Part shown: positions 10,306 through 23,400 of the stretch, one piece after another
How the letters are laid out: the number at the start of each line of letters is the position of its first letter
Position numbering within the stretch: position 1 is the stretch's first letter
Assembly: GCA_963971285.1 (NCBI GenBank)
Contig: OZ020247.1
Location: 12,606,614-12,670,613 of the forward strand
Length of the DNA: 64,000 bases
Direction of reading: 5' to 3'
From: Astropecten irregularis
Lineage: Eukaryota; Echinodermata; Asteroidea; Paxillosida; Astropectinidae
The notes under the pieces: generated by a model
Databases searched by the model: none
What the model saw: the letters and a program-made list of their open reading frames with translations, nothing else
Told to the model about the DNA's origin: nothing
Position numbers and translations under genes: made by a program

Positions 10306-12037
10306 TAGAGTGGTTAGTGCCCATCCCTGTTTAATTCAAGTTTGGTCTGCCCCTTCATAAATATTTAGATTTTAAGACAAACTGTTGAAAATTAATACAC
10401 AATGAATGGTCACTTTCCTGAGAAACACTGGAAAGACTTAGAATCTTCAACTATACCTCAAATCTGAATATTTGCCATGCATTTTTTTTTTTTTGGTTAT
10501 TGCACAACTATTCCAGTGCAAATAACCCTAATGCATCGATTCTTTTTAGTTATCCTTATGTGCTTTGATGTTTAATTAATAGCATGATTTAAATTTCATG
10601 ATTAGAATTTGGATTATATTAGCATAATTTGGTTATTCGGAATAGAAAGTTTAACTGTTTTTAGCCTTTCGAAATGAAATAAATGGATATCCCAAAACTA
10701 ATTTGAAACATGTTCATAAACTCTGATATGAGTTACATTCAGATTTTTCCCTTTTTCTTAACCGAGCCGATCATTAACCAATTTCTTTTTATATACCTGG
10801 CAACATTTAATACACAAAAACAACCCCCATAAAACAACCAACCCTACAAACACCAAAAATGTCGCTGTTTAACTTTACAGAAGAAATAAATAAAAACAGC
10901 TGTAAATTTCAGCTTTTTTTTTACATAAACAATCGGCACAGACAAATAAAAACCACAATGCGGGGTTTGAAACTTGAGCCGCAATTTACACCAAAAAAGT
11001 CAAACGTTAGTATATTCACAAACATGGCATCACTTATTTCACCAACTAATAACTACTCTGTACAGTAACTATTTTGTAATGGTGGTTTATCGCAAACCAA
11101 ATTGTATTAATTCCTGTTTGAAACGATATTAAGGAATCACGAACACCACAACTAATGAGCCTTAGATGCCGTGGATAAATTTCCAAACTTGGATGAAAAA
11201 TGATTATACTGGAGAGCAATTTTTTTTTTATTCATATTCGTGAAATTCAAAAGACAATCTTTTTTTTTAAATATTTCGAAGTTTAAATATTTTTCAAATT
11301 AAATTTTCTGATAAACTTGACGTGAATCTCTCTCGCACGTTTTGCATTAATATTTACATGTATGATATTTACACATACAGCAATAATTTGAAACTTTTTA
11401 AAAGTTGAAATTTTGCTAGCACCATCAAATTCAATCAAACTCTCAAATAATGTTCATGGTTAAATGATTATAAATTCATCTTTGGTGTGATTCAAATTTT
11501 TCTGTGATTCAAATAATACTGATAATTTGCACAAAAAGAATTTGATTAAATAAGAGTAAAAAAATAATTTGATTTTAATGAATTACTGTTAATTTGCCGC
11601 CTTGCCTTCAAGTTTCACTGATACGATAATCAAAATTATGTCTCTAGTTGGTAGTTGAAAACTTGTACTTTATATATTTCATATTCCCGATGAATTTTTA
11701 AGATCAAGCTCTTTTTATTTTCAAAAAAACTTTTAACAAAAATGTTTGATACTTGGGTCTCCTGATGAGGACTAGAGCAGACTAGTCAAATCGTTGAGAC
11801 CTAATGGCGAGAAGTGCGAACGATATAGAAGTGCGAAAGTACGCGCGATTATTACATGGTATTTCCGCAAACCGATCCACACACTTGAGTCTTTACTGAA
11901 AAAGATGATATTTTTGGGTTATCAATACATGGGTGTAACAACCATTACTAGAACAGCATATCAGCTCGGCTGATACATTTCCATGGGGGGAAACACACTT
12001 ACTGGCAATTGAATCACTGTATTTCATGGAATAGCGG

Positions 12038-12345
12038 TCAGAGACGAACATACCTTCCGCTGACTGCTCTTCCTAAGATCACCCCCGTCTTGGAATCCTC
12101 CATTTCGTCGTTCACGGGACCCGCTGCGGCCGGAACGATGGTGATGTTCCCCTCTCTCTGCTTCCCCTGGAGGCTCATGGGAAGGTCAGTCATGTCCGAG
12201 ATCTTAATTGGGCTGAGGGTGGCCAGTGTCGTCATGGTAACTCCTCCGGAGACGTTGACTGGGATAGTGACTTCTTGGTGGATGTGTGAGGGTTGGTGTT
12301 GATGTTGAGGTAGATTCAGTTGAAGCTCCTTAGGTTGGTTCATTA
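12038..12345 (-). CDS. HNF1: HNF1 exon 8 (C-terminus, probable last coding exon)
   Basis: Acceptor TTTGCACCTCAG|TA at 12345. Encodes [19 protein letters not shown], then [18 protein letters not shown], which resembles human HNF1A NLSALASLTPTKQVFTSD. The open frame ends at TGA 12040-12038. A perfect donor AAG|GTATGT sits at 12054/12053, 14 nt before that stop, so an additional exon and a different C-terminus remain possible. That donor would be phase 2, unlike the human intron at this place. Confidence 0.75.
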
Positions 12346-15300
12346 CTGAGGTGCAAAAGAGAGCATTGTTAATCAGCTTGAGGTCTTTGGAGTAGAGTCC
12401 ACAACCTCCGAGGCCAAGGCCGAGTCACGAGCATTCAAGGCCAAGGCCAAACAACTTTGTTTGTAATACATACAGTCGAGTGTGTTTGAATTTTGAGCTC
12501 AGATTCAACATGCGCATCGCACATGGCAGCACAGTGTGTATGATCTGTGCTGATCAGTGGGTATCACGTAGGGTCTGCTGTTAACGTGACCTATACAGGG
12601 TGAAGATTCATCTGCGAAAACCTAAAGTAAGTGTTGGGAAATTTTGAGTCCAAACTGGCGGCCTTGAACCGGCCTCGGCCCATTTTCCAAGGCCAGGAGG
12701 TGCTATGAGGCCAAGGCCAAGACCGAGTCATCATACATCAAGGCCGAGGCCGAGACCAAAGCCGTCTAAAACCTCGAGACCAGCCATGAGACCTCCAACA
12801 CTGTTAAGATTCCTTTGGGGCAAATTATGTTCCTATACGTACACTTTTACGTATACTGTGGTCGATTTCACAAAGATTTGCGATTCATCTTTTTATATGA
12901 GTTGTTCATGTTTCCATAGAAGCTAGTATTGTGACATCACACTTTGCTTAGCAATATAGGCCACCGCGCTTGTGACGTCATGTTCAGATGTTCGGACAAA
13001 CAAGTCGCACATTGCCCAATTAACGTTGTGAAATTTGTCCAAACATCCGGGTAACTCTAGGTACTCTATAAAGAGCTCAAGCACTGAGCCCCATTAAGAT
13101 TGATACACATTTTGCGATCTGTCATGAAATTGAGCCCTGTATTTACTGAGCATCAGCATCTTGTGTATGAATTTACCGACAACATACCTTGACTGAGCTG
13201 TTGCAGGAAGCTAGGTTCGATAAGATTCTGTAATTGTTGTATCTGTGCCATCTGTTGTTGTTGCTGCTGCTGTTGCTGCTGCTGTTGTTGTTGCTGCTGA
13301 TGTTGTTGCTGCTGTTGTTGCTGCTGCTGTCCTTGTTGCTGTTGCTGTGATCTCCGCTGTGCAGCCTGTCTTGAGGCCACTGTGTAGTGCGGAGGGTGGT
13401 GGTCCGGTTGTGTTGTTGAGTTCAGTGTCGTCAGACGATGCACGCTAACTGCCGGACTATGGGACTGGATCACAGCAGCTACACAAAAAAAATATGCGTC
13501 CATTTTACTTTGAACTGAATTTTAAAAGTGACCTATTATACAACTTTGACATGATATAACAGGCAGATCTGTAAGACAAGAAGTTCGCACTTAGGCTTTC
13601 GATATAAACAACAATGAAATAATTGATTCTCAAAAAGGAACCATCTGTACAAACCTGATTGAAGCTAGCACTAAGTGGTGACTATCATTAAGTTTTGTTC
13701 TTTAAAGTCTTACGTGATTACCATCATGTACAATGTTGGCTTCAATAATCCAGCAGTTTCAGAATCTGGCCCTACCAGTCCTGAGGGATATGCGGCCATG
13801 CAACCCCAACCCATCTCAAGCTCTAAACACCTCTTCCATTTTTACTTGCACCTCTATGTAAATACTGTAAGAACAATATGGGCATGTCAGCACAGCACAG
13901 GTCTCCATGGATTTATAAGCAGATTGCTTTTTTTGGAGTTCAAGTTTCTAGTTTCAAGTTTCTTGAAACTCTGAAAGACATATATACGTTGAGCTCAAGG
14001 CATGCAGCCAACAGAGGGCGCTATTCTGAATTAAAAGGTGTCGAAGTAGGTTTTTTTTTCCAATTGTATGCTGCATCCGAATCTGTTGTCTAGAGCTAGG
14101 TCTAGGTCTTGCTCCATTGGAAATACGCAGAGACACCTAGACAATAGACCTAGCCGTAGCTCTGAAAGCCAGTTTCGGATACGGCCTAAGTCAACTAACC
14201 TGTGTTTTGTCCTTGAGTTCCTTGTAACATCTGCACCATTTGTGATGGCTGCCTGCTATGTGGATGTACTACCTGTTGTTGTTGCTGTTGTTGCTGTTGT
14301 TGCTGGTGCTGTTGGTGCTGTGAATGACCCTGCTGCATTGTGTACACTGTGCCTTGTAGACCGATTGGTGACGCTGCTTGGTTGTAATTGGCTGCGGAGG
14401 ACAGTGAGCTGACGGGAGGCAGTTTGGTGGATGTCGGCATTGTTACCTGGGATATTAAATTGCGGAATTGAGTTTTTGTAGTTAAGCAATGGCTCTGTGT
14501 TACAAGTCAGCTACATATTGCAAGAAAGCTTCTAGTCTGCAGAAAGAAACTTTATTGTTGGAAAATATTGGCTTGAATAATCTTGGAGATGATACAGGCG
14601 ACTGCCTTGGTGCCCCTGGTCATTGCCTTGTTGCCCCTGGTCATTGCCTTACTGCTTCTGGTCAGTGCCTTGTTGCCCCTGGTCATTGCCTAGCTGCCCC
14701 TGGCCATATTGCCTTGTTGCCACTGGTCATTGCCTTGTTGCCACTGGTCATTGCCTTGTTGCCACTGGTCATTGCCTTGTTGCCACTGGTCATTGCCTTG
14801 TTGCCACTGGTCATTGCCTTGTTGCCCCTGGTCATTGCCTTGTTGCCCCTGGTCATTGCCTTGTTGCCCCTGGTCATTGCCTTGTTGCCACTGGTCATTG
14901 CCTTGTTGCCACTGGTCATTGCCTTGTTGCCTTACCAAACGCATTGTGGTAGACATTTCAGTATTTATCAAACTGCATTTTAAGGGGGGCATAGGTGGCA
15001 AGTGCATTAGGCAGTCACCTCTCACCAATGTGATAGGTCATATGTGAGTAGAGTTATGCATTGGTTCTCTCCTATGCTACAAGGGTTTTTCTCTTGGTTC
15101 TCCGGTTTTCCTCCCTCCTCAAAAATCAAACACTTTCAATCTCAGGCTGTACTCTGTGATCATATATGGGTTGAATTGTGCTGGCAGCCGAGAGCGCCCC
15201 TGTCATCTTGATCACGTTGTAGCTGCATCCTTCGCAATTCAGCACCCCAGCTGCCAGTGAGGATGATAAGCCTCCCAAATTATTATATGAAAGTATCTAA

Positions 15301-18300
15301 TTAAACAAAGTTCAATTCCTACGTTAAAAAATAAGAACCAATAGAAACATATCTAGTCACTTACCATGTGTGAGGGATGCGTAGCTGCGCTTGTCTTCAT
15401 TCTATTCTGCTGTTGAGCCATACTGTAAATGGCATGCTGTAATTGGCTGGATTCGAGTGCCGACATGGTTGTGATTGGACAGCCTCCCATGAGTCCTGGC
15501 TGACCGTTGTGTTGGATGACCGACGGCGTTCCTGACCCTGCGCTGGTGTTTGTCATGCCGATTTCTGGGCTGCTACCGTCATCGATGTTGCCTTGGAGTT
15601 GGTGGGATGAAAAAAAAAAAAATGTTTTTATGATGTTTTTATCATGGATTCTCTTTACAATTATCTCCGCTGGTTGTTTTTCCTGAGTTTCTTCTGTTTA
15701 AAAAGTGAACAAAGAAAAATTGACTGGAGCGGGGTTCCAACCGGCGACCTCCTGAATACCGCACAGGCGCTCTACCAACTGAGCCATCCAGCCCTATGTT
15801 GGTGGTGACCCCAATAGTCAATTATCTTTGTTCGTTTGGCAGTCATAAGCCATGAAACCATGCACACACCGCCATATTCCAGGGATCGTTTCAATGATAC
15901 ACGCAGCAATGCTGCAACCTGGGAACGTGGAGATAATACCAACAGTTCTTCTCAGAACCACAAACTCTCACAGAAGAGATTACATGGTGTCTACCTTCTT
16001 TTAGTACTTCCACCATGCATAGCTTCAAGTCTTATTTACTATGTACTTCATAAATCATGTTGTTTTGCTTTCCTGTCTGTACAAAGCTATTTTTTCCCCT
16101 ATGCTGCAAATTCAACAAAAAAGCGGACTTATAAACTTAGTTTGATTAAACTAGTTATCTGTTGGCAATACAGCGAGGATGGGATTCCTTAACTAGGTTT
16201 AAAGCTACTAATTAAACTAGTTATCTGTTGGCAGTCCAGTGAGGATTGGATTTCTTAAGTAGGTTTAAAGCTACTAACTTGGATAGATTAAACTAGTTAT
16301 CTGTTAATAATAATAATTAAGGCATTTATATAGCGTTCTTACACAATGGTATCACAACGCTTTACAATAACTGGAACACAATACAAATTACAGTTACAAT
16401 ACAAAGCTACTCAACAAAAGTCTGGAATAAGTGAGTTTTGAGTGAGGTTTTGAATTGGGTGAGAGTTTCAGCATGACGAATTCCATATGGAAGATCATTC
16501 CAGAGGTTTGGAGCAGCTGCATAAAAACCTTTGGCAGATGAGGATGATCGGGTTTGTGGTTTTGTTAAGATCCTGGTATCTGAACTAGAACGAAGTGGTC
16601 GATTAGGCTTATATGGAACGATGAGATCAGTGAGGTAAGATGGAGCACTTTCATTCAAACATTTATAGATAATAGTTAACAGTTTGAAATCAATGCGTTG
16701 ATGAATAGGAAGCCAGTGGAGCTGTTGAAGGAGGGGTGAGACATGATCATACTTTTTTGCCATAAAAATTAATTTAGCTGCCCTATTTTGGAGACGTTGA
16801 AGTCGGCTTTTATCTTTGCTAGATAATCCTATAAGTAGGGAGTTTCCATAATCAATACGGGATGTGACTAGAGCACGAACTGCATGGTGACATGTTACTT
16901 CATCAATTAAGCTCCTAATACGTGATAAGTTTCTTAGATGAAAATTTACAGTTTTACAAATGGAGGAAACATGATGAGACATAGTCATTGTACTATCAAA
17001 CACTACACCAAGATTTTTTATAGTTGAGGACGGTTTGATTATGGTATTGCCAATTTCAAGAGAGATATCAGGTAACATTTTAAGAGTTCTTGCCTTTCTG
17101 TTGGCAGTCCAGTGTGGATTGGATTCCTTAACTAGGTTTAAAGCTACTAACTTGGATCAGATTAAACTAGTTATCTGTTGGCAGTCCAGTGAGGATTGGA
17201 TTCCTGAACTAGGTTTAAAGCTACTATCTTGGATCGATTAAACTAGTTACCTGTTGGCAGTCCAGTGATGATTTGATTCCTTAACTATGTTTAAAGCTAC
17301 TAACTTGGATAGATTAAACTAGTATAACCTGTATCATCTTTACCTGGTATTGTGTACTGAATTCCCTGTGCATCGAGCGCTAGTTTGTTCTTGAATGCTT
17401 CTTCTTTCCGTCGGTTGGCAAACCAGTTATAAACCCTGACTTCTGTGACGAGGTTCGTACCCAAACCACTGACTTGGGTCGGTGAGACACCTCGCTGCAT
17501 GCACTCCGCCCTGTGGTGATAAACACAGATCAATCAAACATTTGACATAATCTGAAATCAATTATGAAAATTACTTTTAATATTCTATCAATCTTCGCTG
17601 AAATTGTCCATTAAGAGCCTTAAGGCGGTTTATCATTATAGTGACTTGATTTTTCTTATAAAACATAAAGAATGGTTTTAATCTTACCCCGAGATCAAAA
17701 CTGTTTTTGGTCTTTGTTAGTTGACTAATTTTCTGGATAAATACACTATTTTAGGCTGAAATATTTTAATGGTATGTTTTTACCAGCACCATCTCCATAC
17801 CCTGAAAGTTATAGGTAAACTAGTGAACATTTCTGTTTTGGGTATGTTACCAATCCTACTGTACCTTTAAACTTCATCGGATTGATTCACAATAAGTTCA
17901 ACAGTACAGCTCTTTTTTTCTTCCCCCACCCCCCCCCCCCCGCCCCCGGCCTCCTTTTTTTGCCTAAAAATTAGGGCACATGCCCCCTGTTGCCACAATG
18001 CACCACATTCCTTTTTTGTATGATTCCCAATCCATATTAATGTAATTTTCCTATTTCAGTTTATAAAAAAAATGAAATGCATGTAATGAACATGCTCTTA
18101 TGTTTTACACAGTGGGACAAAGAACGCCTGTAGTGACACATCATTCATGAATATTCATATTTTGTTTGAACTTTGAACCAGACATAGTTTGTTTGTATTG
18201 TGTGAGCTGTGCAGGATAGTAATAAGTTCATGCCAGGTTATTAGGTGCTCGGGTTCATGCTGAACACCTATTGTTATTGGGGTTTTTTCTGTGTCAGTTA

Positions 18301-20454
18301 ATTGTAGATGTGTAAACCACTGTACTGGCCATGTTGATTTTAAAGGTAATATCATACAGGTGTTTGATGAAGAAATTTGCAGATTCATGGGCAAAAACAT
18401 CAAGAAAGATACAGTAACAGTCATCTGTGAAAATTTCAGTCCCATTCGGTGCCCACTTTATGAGAAAACTGTGAAAAACAGCCACAGTATTTTTAAAAGT
18501 ATTTTCACCATTATTTTTTATCTTTAAAAGATCAAAATTGTTTTTGGTCATTTGTTTTACTCTTTTCTGGATAAATACACCATTTCAGGCAGAAAAATAT
18601 GAACAGTATGTTTCTACCATCACCATCTTCACACCCTGTACCGGTAAGTTAGAGGATATGAAGATTTCTGTCTTGTATACTACCAAAGTATGATACTACC
18701 TTTGAAGGTTGATTGGTAACATGTATACCCAAACAAAACTGTTCACAGATTTAGCTATAACTTTCAGGGAATGATGATGGTGATGGTAGAAACATACCTT
18801 TGAAATATTTTTGCCTAAAATGGTGTATTTATCCAGTCAAACACAGACCAAAATCAGTTTTGATCTCGGGGTAAGATCAAAATAATTCTTTATGTTTTAT
18901 AAGAAAAATTGAGTTTGGTTTTTGCTGTTTTTGTGTGTGACTCAGATGTCTGATTGAGCTCAAATTTGCACAGGTTTATTGTTTCATGTAGTGCTAGATC
19001 AGACAAAAGTTTGAGTGCTGTTCTGTGACCTTTACCAATCATGTATTATACCTTTAAGCACTGCTTACATAATTGGTCTAGCTTGCTACATGTATTTTAA
19101 TACATCATGTTCAAGCTGCTCACATAGACTTTAAGCCCTTCAGACCCATTTGTTATTGGGTTGGTCTAATCCCCTATGTCAATGTCCTTCATAAAGTCTA
19201 ACAAATAGATTAAGGACCAGTCTTTACACAGCACTTAAAAAAATGGCACACAGCTATGAGCCATTGACATTATATGTTTGATTTCAACAAGGGTAATTAA
19301 ACACAACACATAGTACAAGGGCGGCCATCTTTGTGTTAGTTTATACATTGGTCAATCGGTCAAACCACAGAGAAACATGATTCCATTCTGAAGCTGCTTG
19401 TTTTGTTCAATAAAAGGAGAAATCGGACAAATATGATTTTCATAGAATCATCCAACCACATCCTGCTCTGTTGTGAAGCCATTTTGCAGCAGTCTTTGTT
19501 TAAAGTTACTATCATACTTTGGTAGCATACCAACACAGAAATCTTCACAGATTTACCTATTACTTAAAGGGTATAAAGATGGTGATGGTAGAAACACACT
19601 GTTAACGTTTTTCTGTCTAAAATGCTGTATTTATCCAGAAAAGAGTAAAACCAGTGACCAAAATTATTTTTGATCTTTTAAAGATCATAAAGAAAAGACT
19701 TAAGAAATACTGTGGCCGTTTTCTCAAAATGTGGGCAACGTATGGGACTGAAATTTTCACAGATGACTGTTTACCTTTAACAGTAAAATGAAACTTCAAT
19801 TTGATTCTCCTGCCTGTTGTTTTGTTTTCGTATTATTTATACATCTAGACATTTTGATGAAAAGCAAGGCCAAAAATAATGCATCTATTCAAGGATACTT
19901 TGATGATTTTGTTACCTGTTGCAAAGTGTTACCAACTAAATGACCCTCAGCCCAATTTCCATGATTTTGTTGCCCATAGTTATTCTGTCTTTATGATCAT
20001 TGTTCTTCTCTGACATAGTTTAAAGGGTATGTACAACATTGGTAACAAACCAAAACAAAAATGTTCACAGATTTACGTATAACTTACAGGGTATGAAAAT
20101 GATGTTGGTAGAAACATACCATTAAAATGTTTCCATCTGAAATGCTGTATTTATCCAGAAATTAGTAAAACAAAGATCGAAAATAGTAATTTGATCCCCG
20201 GGAAAAAATCAAAACCATTCTTTAAAACAATTGAGTCGGGTTTATGCTATTTTCTCTTGACTCCGATGTCCGATTCAATTGGAGCTCAAATTTTCACAGG
20301 CTCATTTCAAGTATATTGTTGGATGAGACAAAGTGTGAGTGCTGTTCTGTCACCTTCACCACCTAACTACACAGGAACCTTATTCAAAGAACAAAAGAGC
20401 AAGAAATACAGAAATTTGTGCTTCAACTTTTCAGATTGTTGTTGTTGCTGCTGC

Positions 20455-20485
<31 letters not shown>

Positions 20486-23400
20486 ATTTTGGCTCTGTTT
20501 TATGGTGCAAGGCAGCCGTTATCTACATGTTTACCAAAAATAAAAAATATCTGGTTTTGAAACTTGGTTCGGTGCTTGAATCATTGTCGCGATAAAACAA
20601 TCTTTAATTTGCAGTAATATTCGCAAAGTGCACCAGTAATATAATTACTATCTCAGTGTGTTGGCTGTTGCAACACATGTTTGGCGGACAAACCAACAAA
20701 ATACACTGCACTGCTAAATGAAGTGACCCCAAAAAAAACTCTCAAGCCTTTTTTCCCTCAGCTTTTTGTTGAAGGAACGAAAATAAATCAATAAAAAGAG
20801 TTCATAGTCCACGCATATTTAAATAGATTATCTGATTCAGATAGTGCAATATAATAATGCGCTATATGCCAAATGCACGCACATTGTTAGACATTGTACA
20901 GGGGACGGTACATGTTTACAGTGAAAAGTACACACATATTCAAGTATTGGATTTTTTTTTTCAAGATAATACCAACAAATGTGAAGTTTTATAAACATAC
21001 ATTGTGAAGAAAATTATGTTATTACAATGAAATAACATGTGCACACAGAACAATGTGCAGTGCATGTTGAAAACATGATATTGGTACCATGGTACGTACC
21101 ATACACCATCACTTAAAAGGTTTTGAAGCCGTTTGAAATAACTTTTTGCTTTTGTCCAATTCAGAATTCCGGATGCAATGGCTTGCAAACAGTTCGACAG
21201 AAAATCATGACAGGAAAAGAATTTTACTTTTTACGCAGTGAGTGTATGGTTTCTGTTCTAAAATTATGTTTACAAAAATCACATTTTGTTGTCTAGCCCC
21301 CCCCCCCCCCCCCAAAAAAAGAAATGCAATTGAAAAAAAAAATTCTGGAAAATACTGGATCTTTTCAGTTTTTAAGCGCCAATTACATAAAAAAAAACGT
21401 GTTGTTTTTATACTATAAGTGCATGTTTTCCTACTCCTAATAAGACATAGCAGAAGCGAGTGTTAGAAAAAAGGTGTAGCCCCAAAAAATATTGGGTCTT
21501 CTAGCCGCCCAAAAATGTTTGCTCTAGAACCGTGCCTGGATGAAATTAAAATCAAATCCTATCAGATCAAATCTGATTCAAATCAGAATTACAATGGAAC
21601 TAAAATTTTTCATTATGGTGGTCGTTCGTTATAGTGATTTAAACAGCAATAATTGTTGTGTTTTGTACACAAAAATTGGAAACCAAGGATGATGTTTGGT
21701 ATACCAGTATAATCAAACTAATTTAATGTTTGATATACTGAAGTGGTTCTACATGGTCTTGTTCCATTTTGTGAATCCATTCTAAAATTACGGGTATCAA
21801 AATAGAGACTTTTGGCTGCGGTTCAGAAGTAGATTCCCTGGTTTGAAAAGGAAAACAGAGCTTCAGCTTCAATGAAATAACCACAACCTATATTTTCAGC
21901 ATATGGATTACAGAGACAAAGCCGGAGCCTGAGCCGGAGCCGAGCTTTGAGAAAGGCCCCTAGTCTCTCGGCAAACCATCCCAGTCAAATAGAAGTTAGT
22001 ACTACTCACGCATTGCACTGTACTACAAGGTTCTCCCTGTCTTCTTTGCTTGGGTTCCGGTTCTGTTGATAAGCATCATACAGTATCCTCTGAGATGCCG
22101 GACCCCACTTGAATCGGTTTCGTCTCATCTTCTTATTCCGCGACTCGGTTCGGTCGTCACTCATTAGGGACTTCTCTGGATGAGTAAATTCTGTCGTCAA
22201 GAAAACGGGGCATTGATGATTAGAAGGAGGCTTGGATTTGTTGTGACGTTTGTTTGTTTTGTTTGTTTGCATCTTGTTTGTTTTGTTTGTTTGCATCTTG
22301 TTTGTTTTGTTTGTTTGCATCTTGTTTGTTTTGTTTGTTTGCATCTTGTTTGCATCTTGTTTGCATCTTGTTTTTTTTGTTTGTTTGCATCTTGTTTGCA
22401 TCTTGTTTGCATCTTGTTTGTTTTGTTTGTTTGCATCTTGTTTGTTTTGTTTGTTTGCATCTTGTTTGTTTTGTTTGTTTGCATCTTGTTTGCATCTTGT
22501 TTGCATCTTGTTTGTTTTGTTTGTTTGCATCTTGTTTGCATCTTGTTTGTTTTGTTTGTTTGCATCTTGTTTGCATCTTGTTTGCATCTTGTTTGTTTTG
22601 TTTGTTTGTTTGTTTGTTTGTAATAAACTGCTGCAAATTGCTCAACAGCCAAAATAATGACCTGAAGTTTATAAGAAATGCTTGGAGTTAGGAGGGCCTG
22701 ACGCACTTTGATCCTAGCAGGATCTTTCTTGGAGGCTATTTAAGCCATGGGTTGTGTTGGGTTGGGATGGGACAAGGTTGGGTTGGGTTGGGTTGGGTTG
22801 GGTTGGGTTGGGATGGGACTGGGTTGGGTTGGGCTGGGTTGGGTTGGGTTGGGCTGGGTTGGGTAGGGTTAGGTAGGGTTGGGTTGGGTTGGGTTGGGCT
22901 GGTTTGGGCTGGGCTGTGTTAGGTTGGGCTGGGATGGGATGGGCTGGGATGGGCTGGGTTGGGTTGGGTTGGGTTGGGTTGGGTTGGGTTGGGTTGGGTT
23001 GGGTTGGGTTGGGTTGGGTTGGGTTGGGTTGGGTTGGGATGGGCTGAGTTGGGTTTGGTTTGGGCTGGATTTGGTTAATTCTTTACATCATTGTATAATT
23101 TGCATCGCCCATTATTACTCACGTCTTAATATTTCCTGTTGTTTTTTCTCATACCAGTCATACAGCTGGGCCCTCTTAATACCCTTCATGGGCGTTCCCT
23201 TGTTGAGATGCTGAGATAGATGACTTTGATTCAGACCCGTTGCATCCACAACCTCCCTCTGTGGGATGTTATGCTGCTGCATGTAATGCTTGATCATCTT
23301 GGCAACTTGCCACGAGTCTGTCCTGCATCATCATGGAGACAAAAATTAGGTAAATTTACAAAACTCTTTATTTCTATATTTTTCTGTTTTCGGAAATTTC

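Larger units (their letters stand above)
8665..12037 (-). other. Region after HNF1 stop; probable 3' UTR and intergenic DNA
   Basis: AT-rich with no coding signal. It contains a three-unit tandem repeat (9415-9650), a diverged MITE B (9955-10305) and poly-T/A runs. Several TTTATT words (AATAAA on the minus strand) occur, for example near 11715 and 11228, but I cannot choose the HNF1 polyadenylation site. Confidence 0.4.
17511..22009 (-). other. HNF1 intron 3
   Basis: A 4.5-kb intron splitting the homeodomain codons. It is largely MITE families A and B, a C-rich run near 17926-17947, a second C-run with a family M fragment (21288-21540), and unrecognised AT-rich DNA at 19060-19499 and 20600-21290. 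Confidence 0.8.
22191..23122 (-). other. HNF1 intron 2, mostly simple repeats
   Basis: A 932-bp intron, about three quarters of which is two low-complexity arrays (22249-22622 and 22745-23075) with a shared dispersed segment between them. Confidence 0.85.

Noticed and set aside
14489-15047. Open frames of 100-160 codons over the 21-bp minisatellite
   Set aside because: They are open only because the unit is a multiple of three; no start context, splice phase or homology supports them.
22249-22622. ATGCAAAC words in the array as an octamer (POU) binding cluster
   Set aside because: The words are a by-product of the repeat unit and differ from the ATGCAAAT consensus; HNF1 prefers GTTAAT-type sites. 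No independent support.
22006-22706. Long open frames (up to about 190 codons) across the GTTT array on both strands
   Set aside because: They come from low-complexity repetition. Only 22010-22190 minus is a true exon, shown by splice sites and homeodomain similarity.
22745-23075. TTGGG array as telomeric DNA
   Set aside because: The animal telomere repeat is TTAGGG. This array is an irregular pentamer with GGGCT and GGGAT variants inside an intron.
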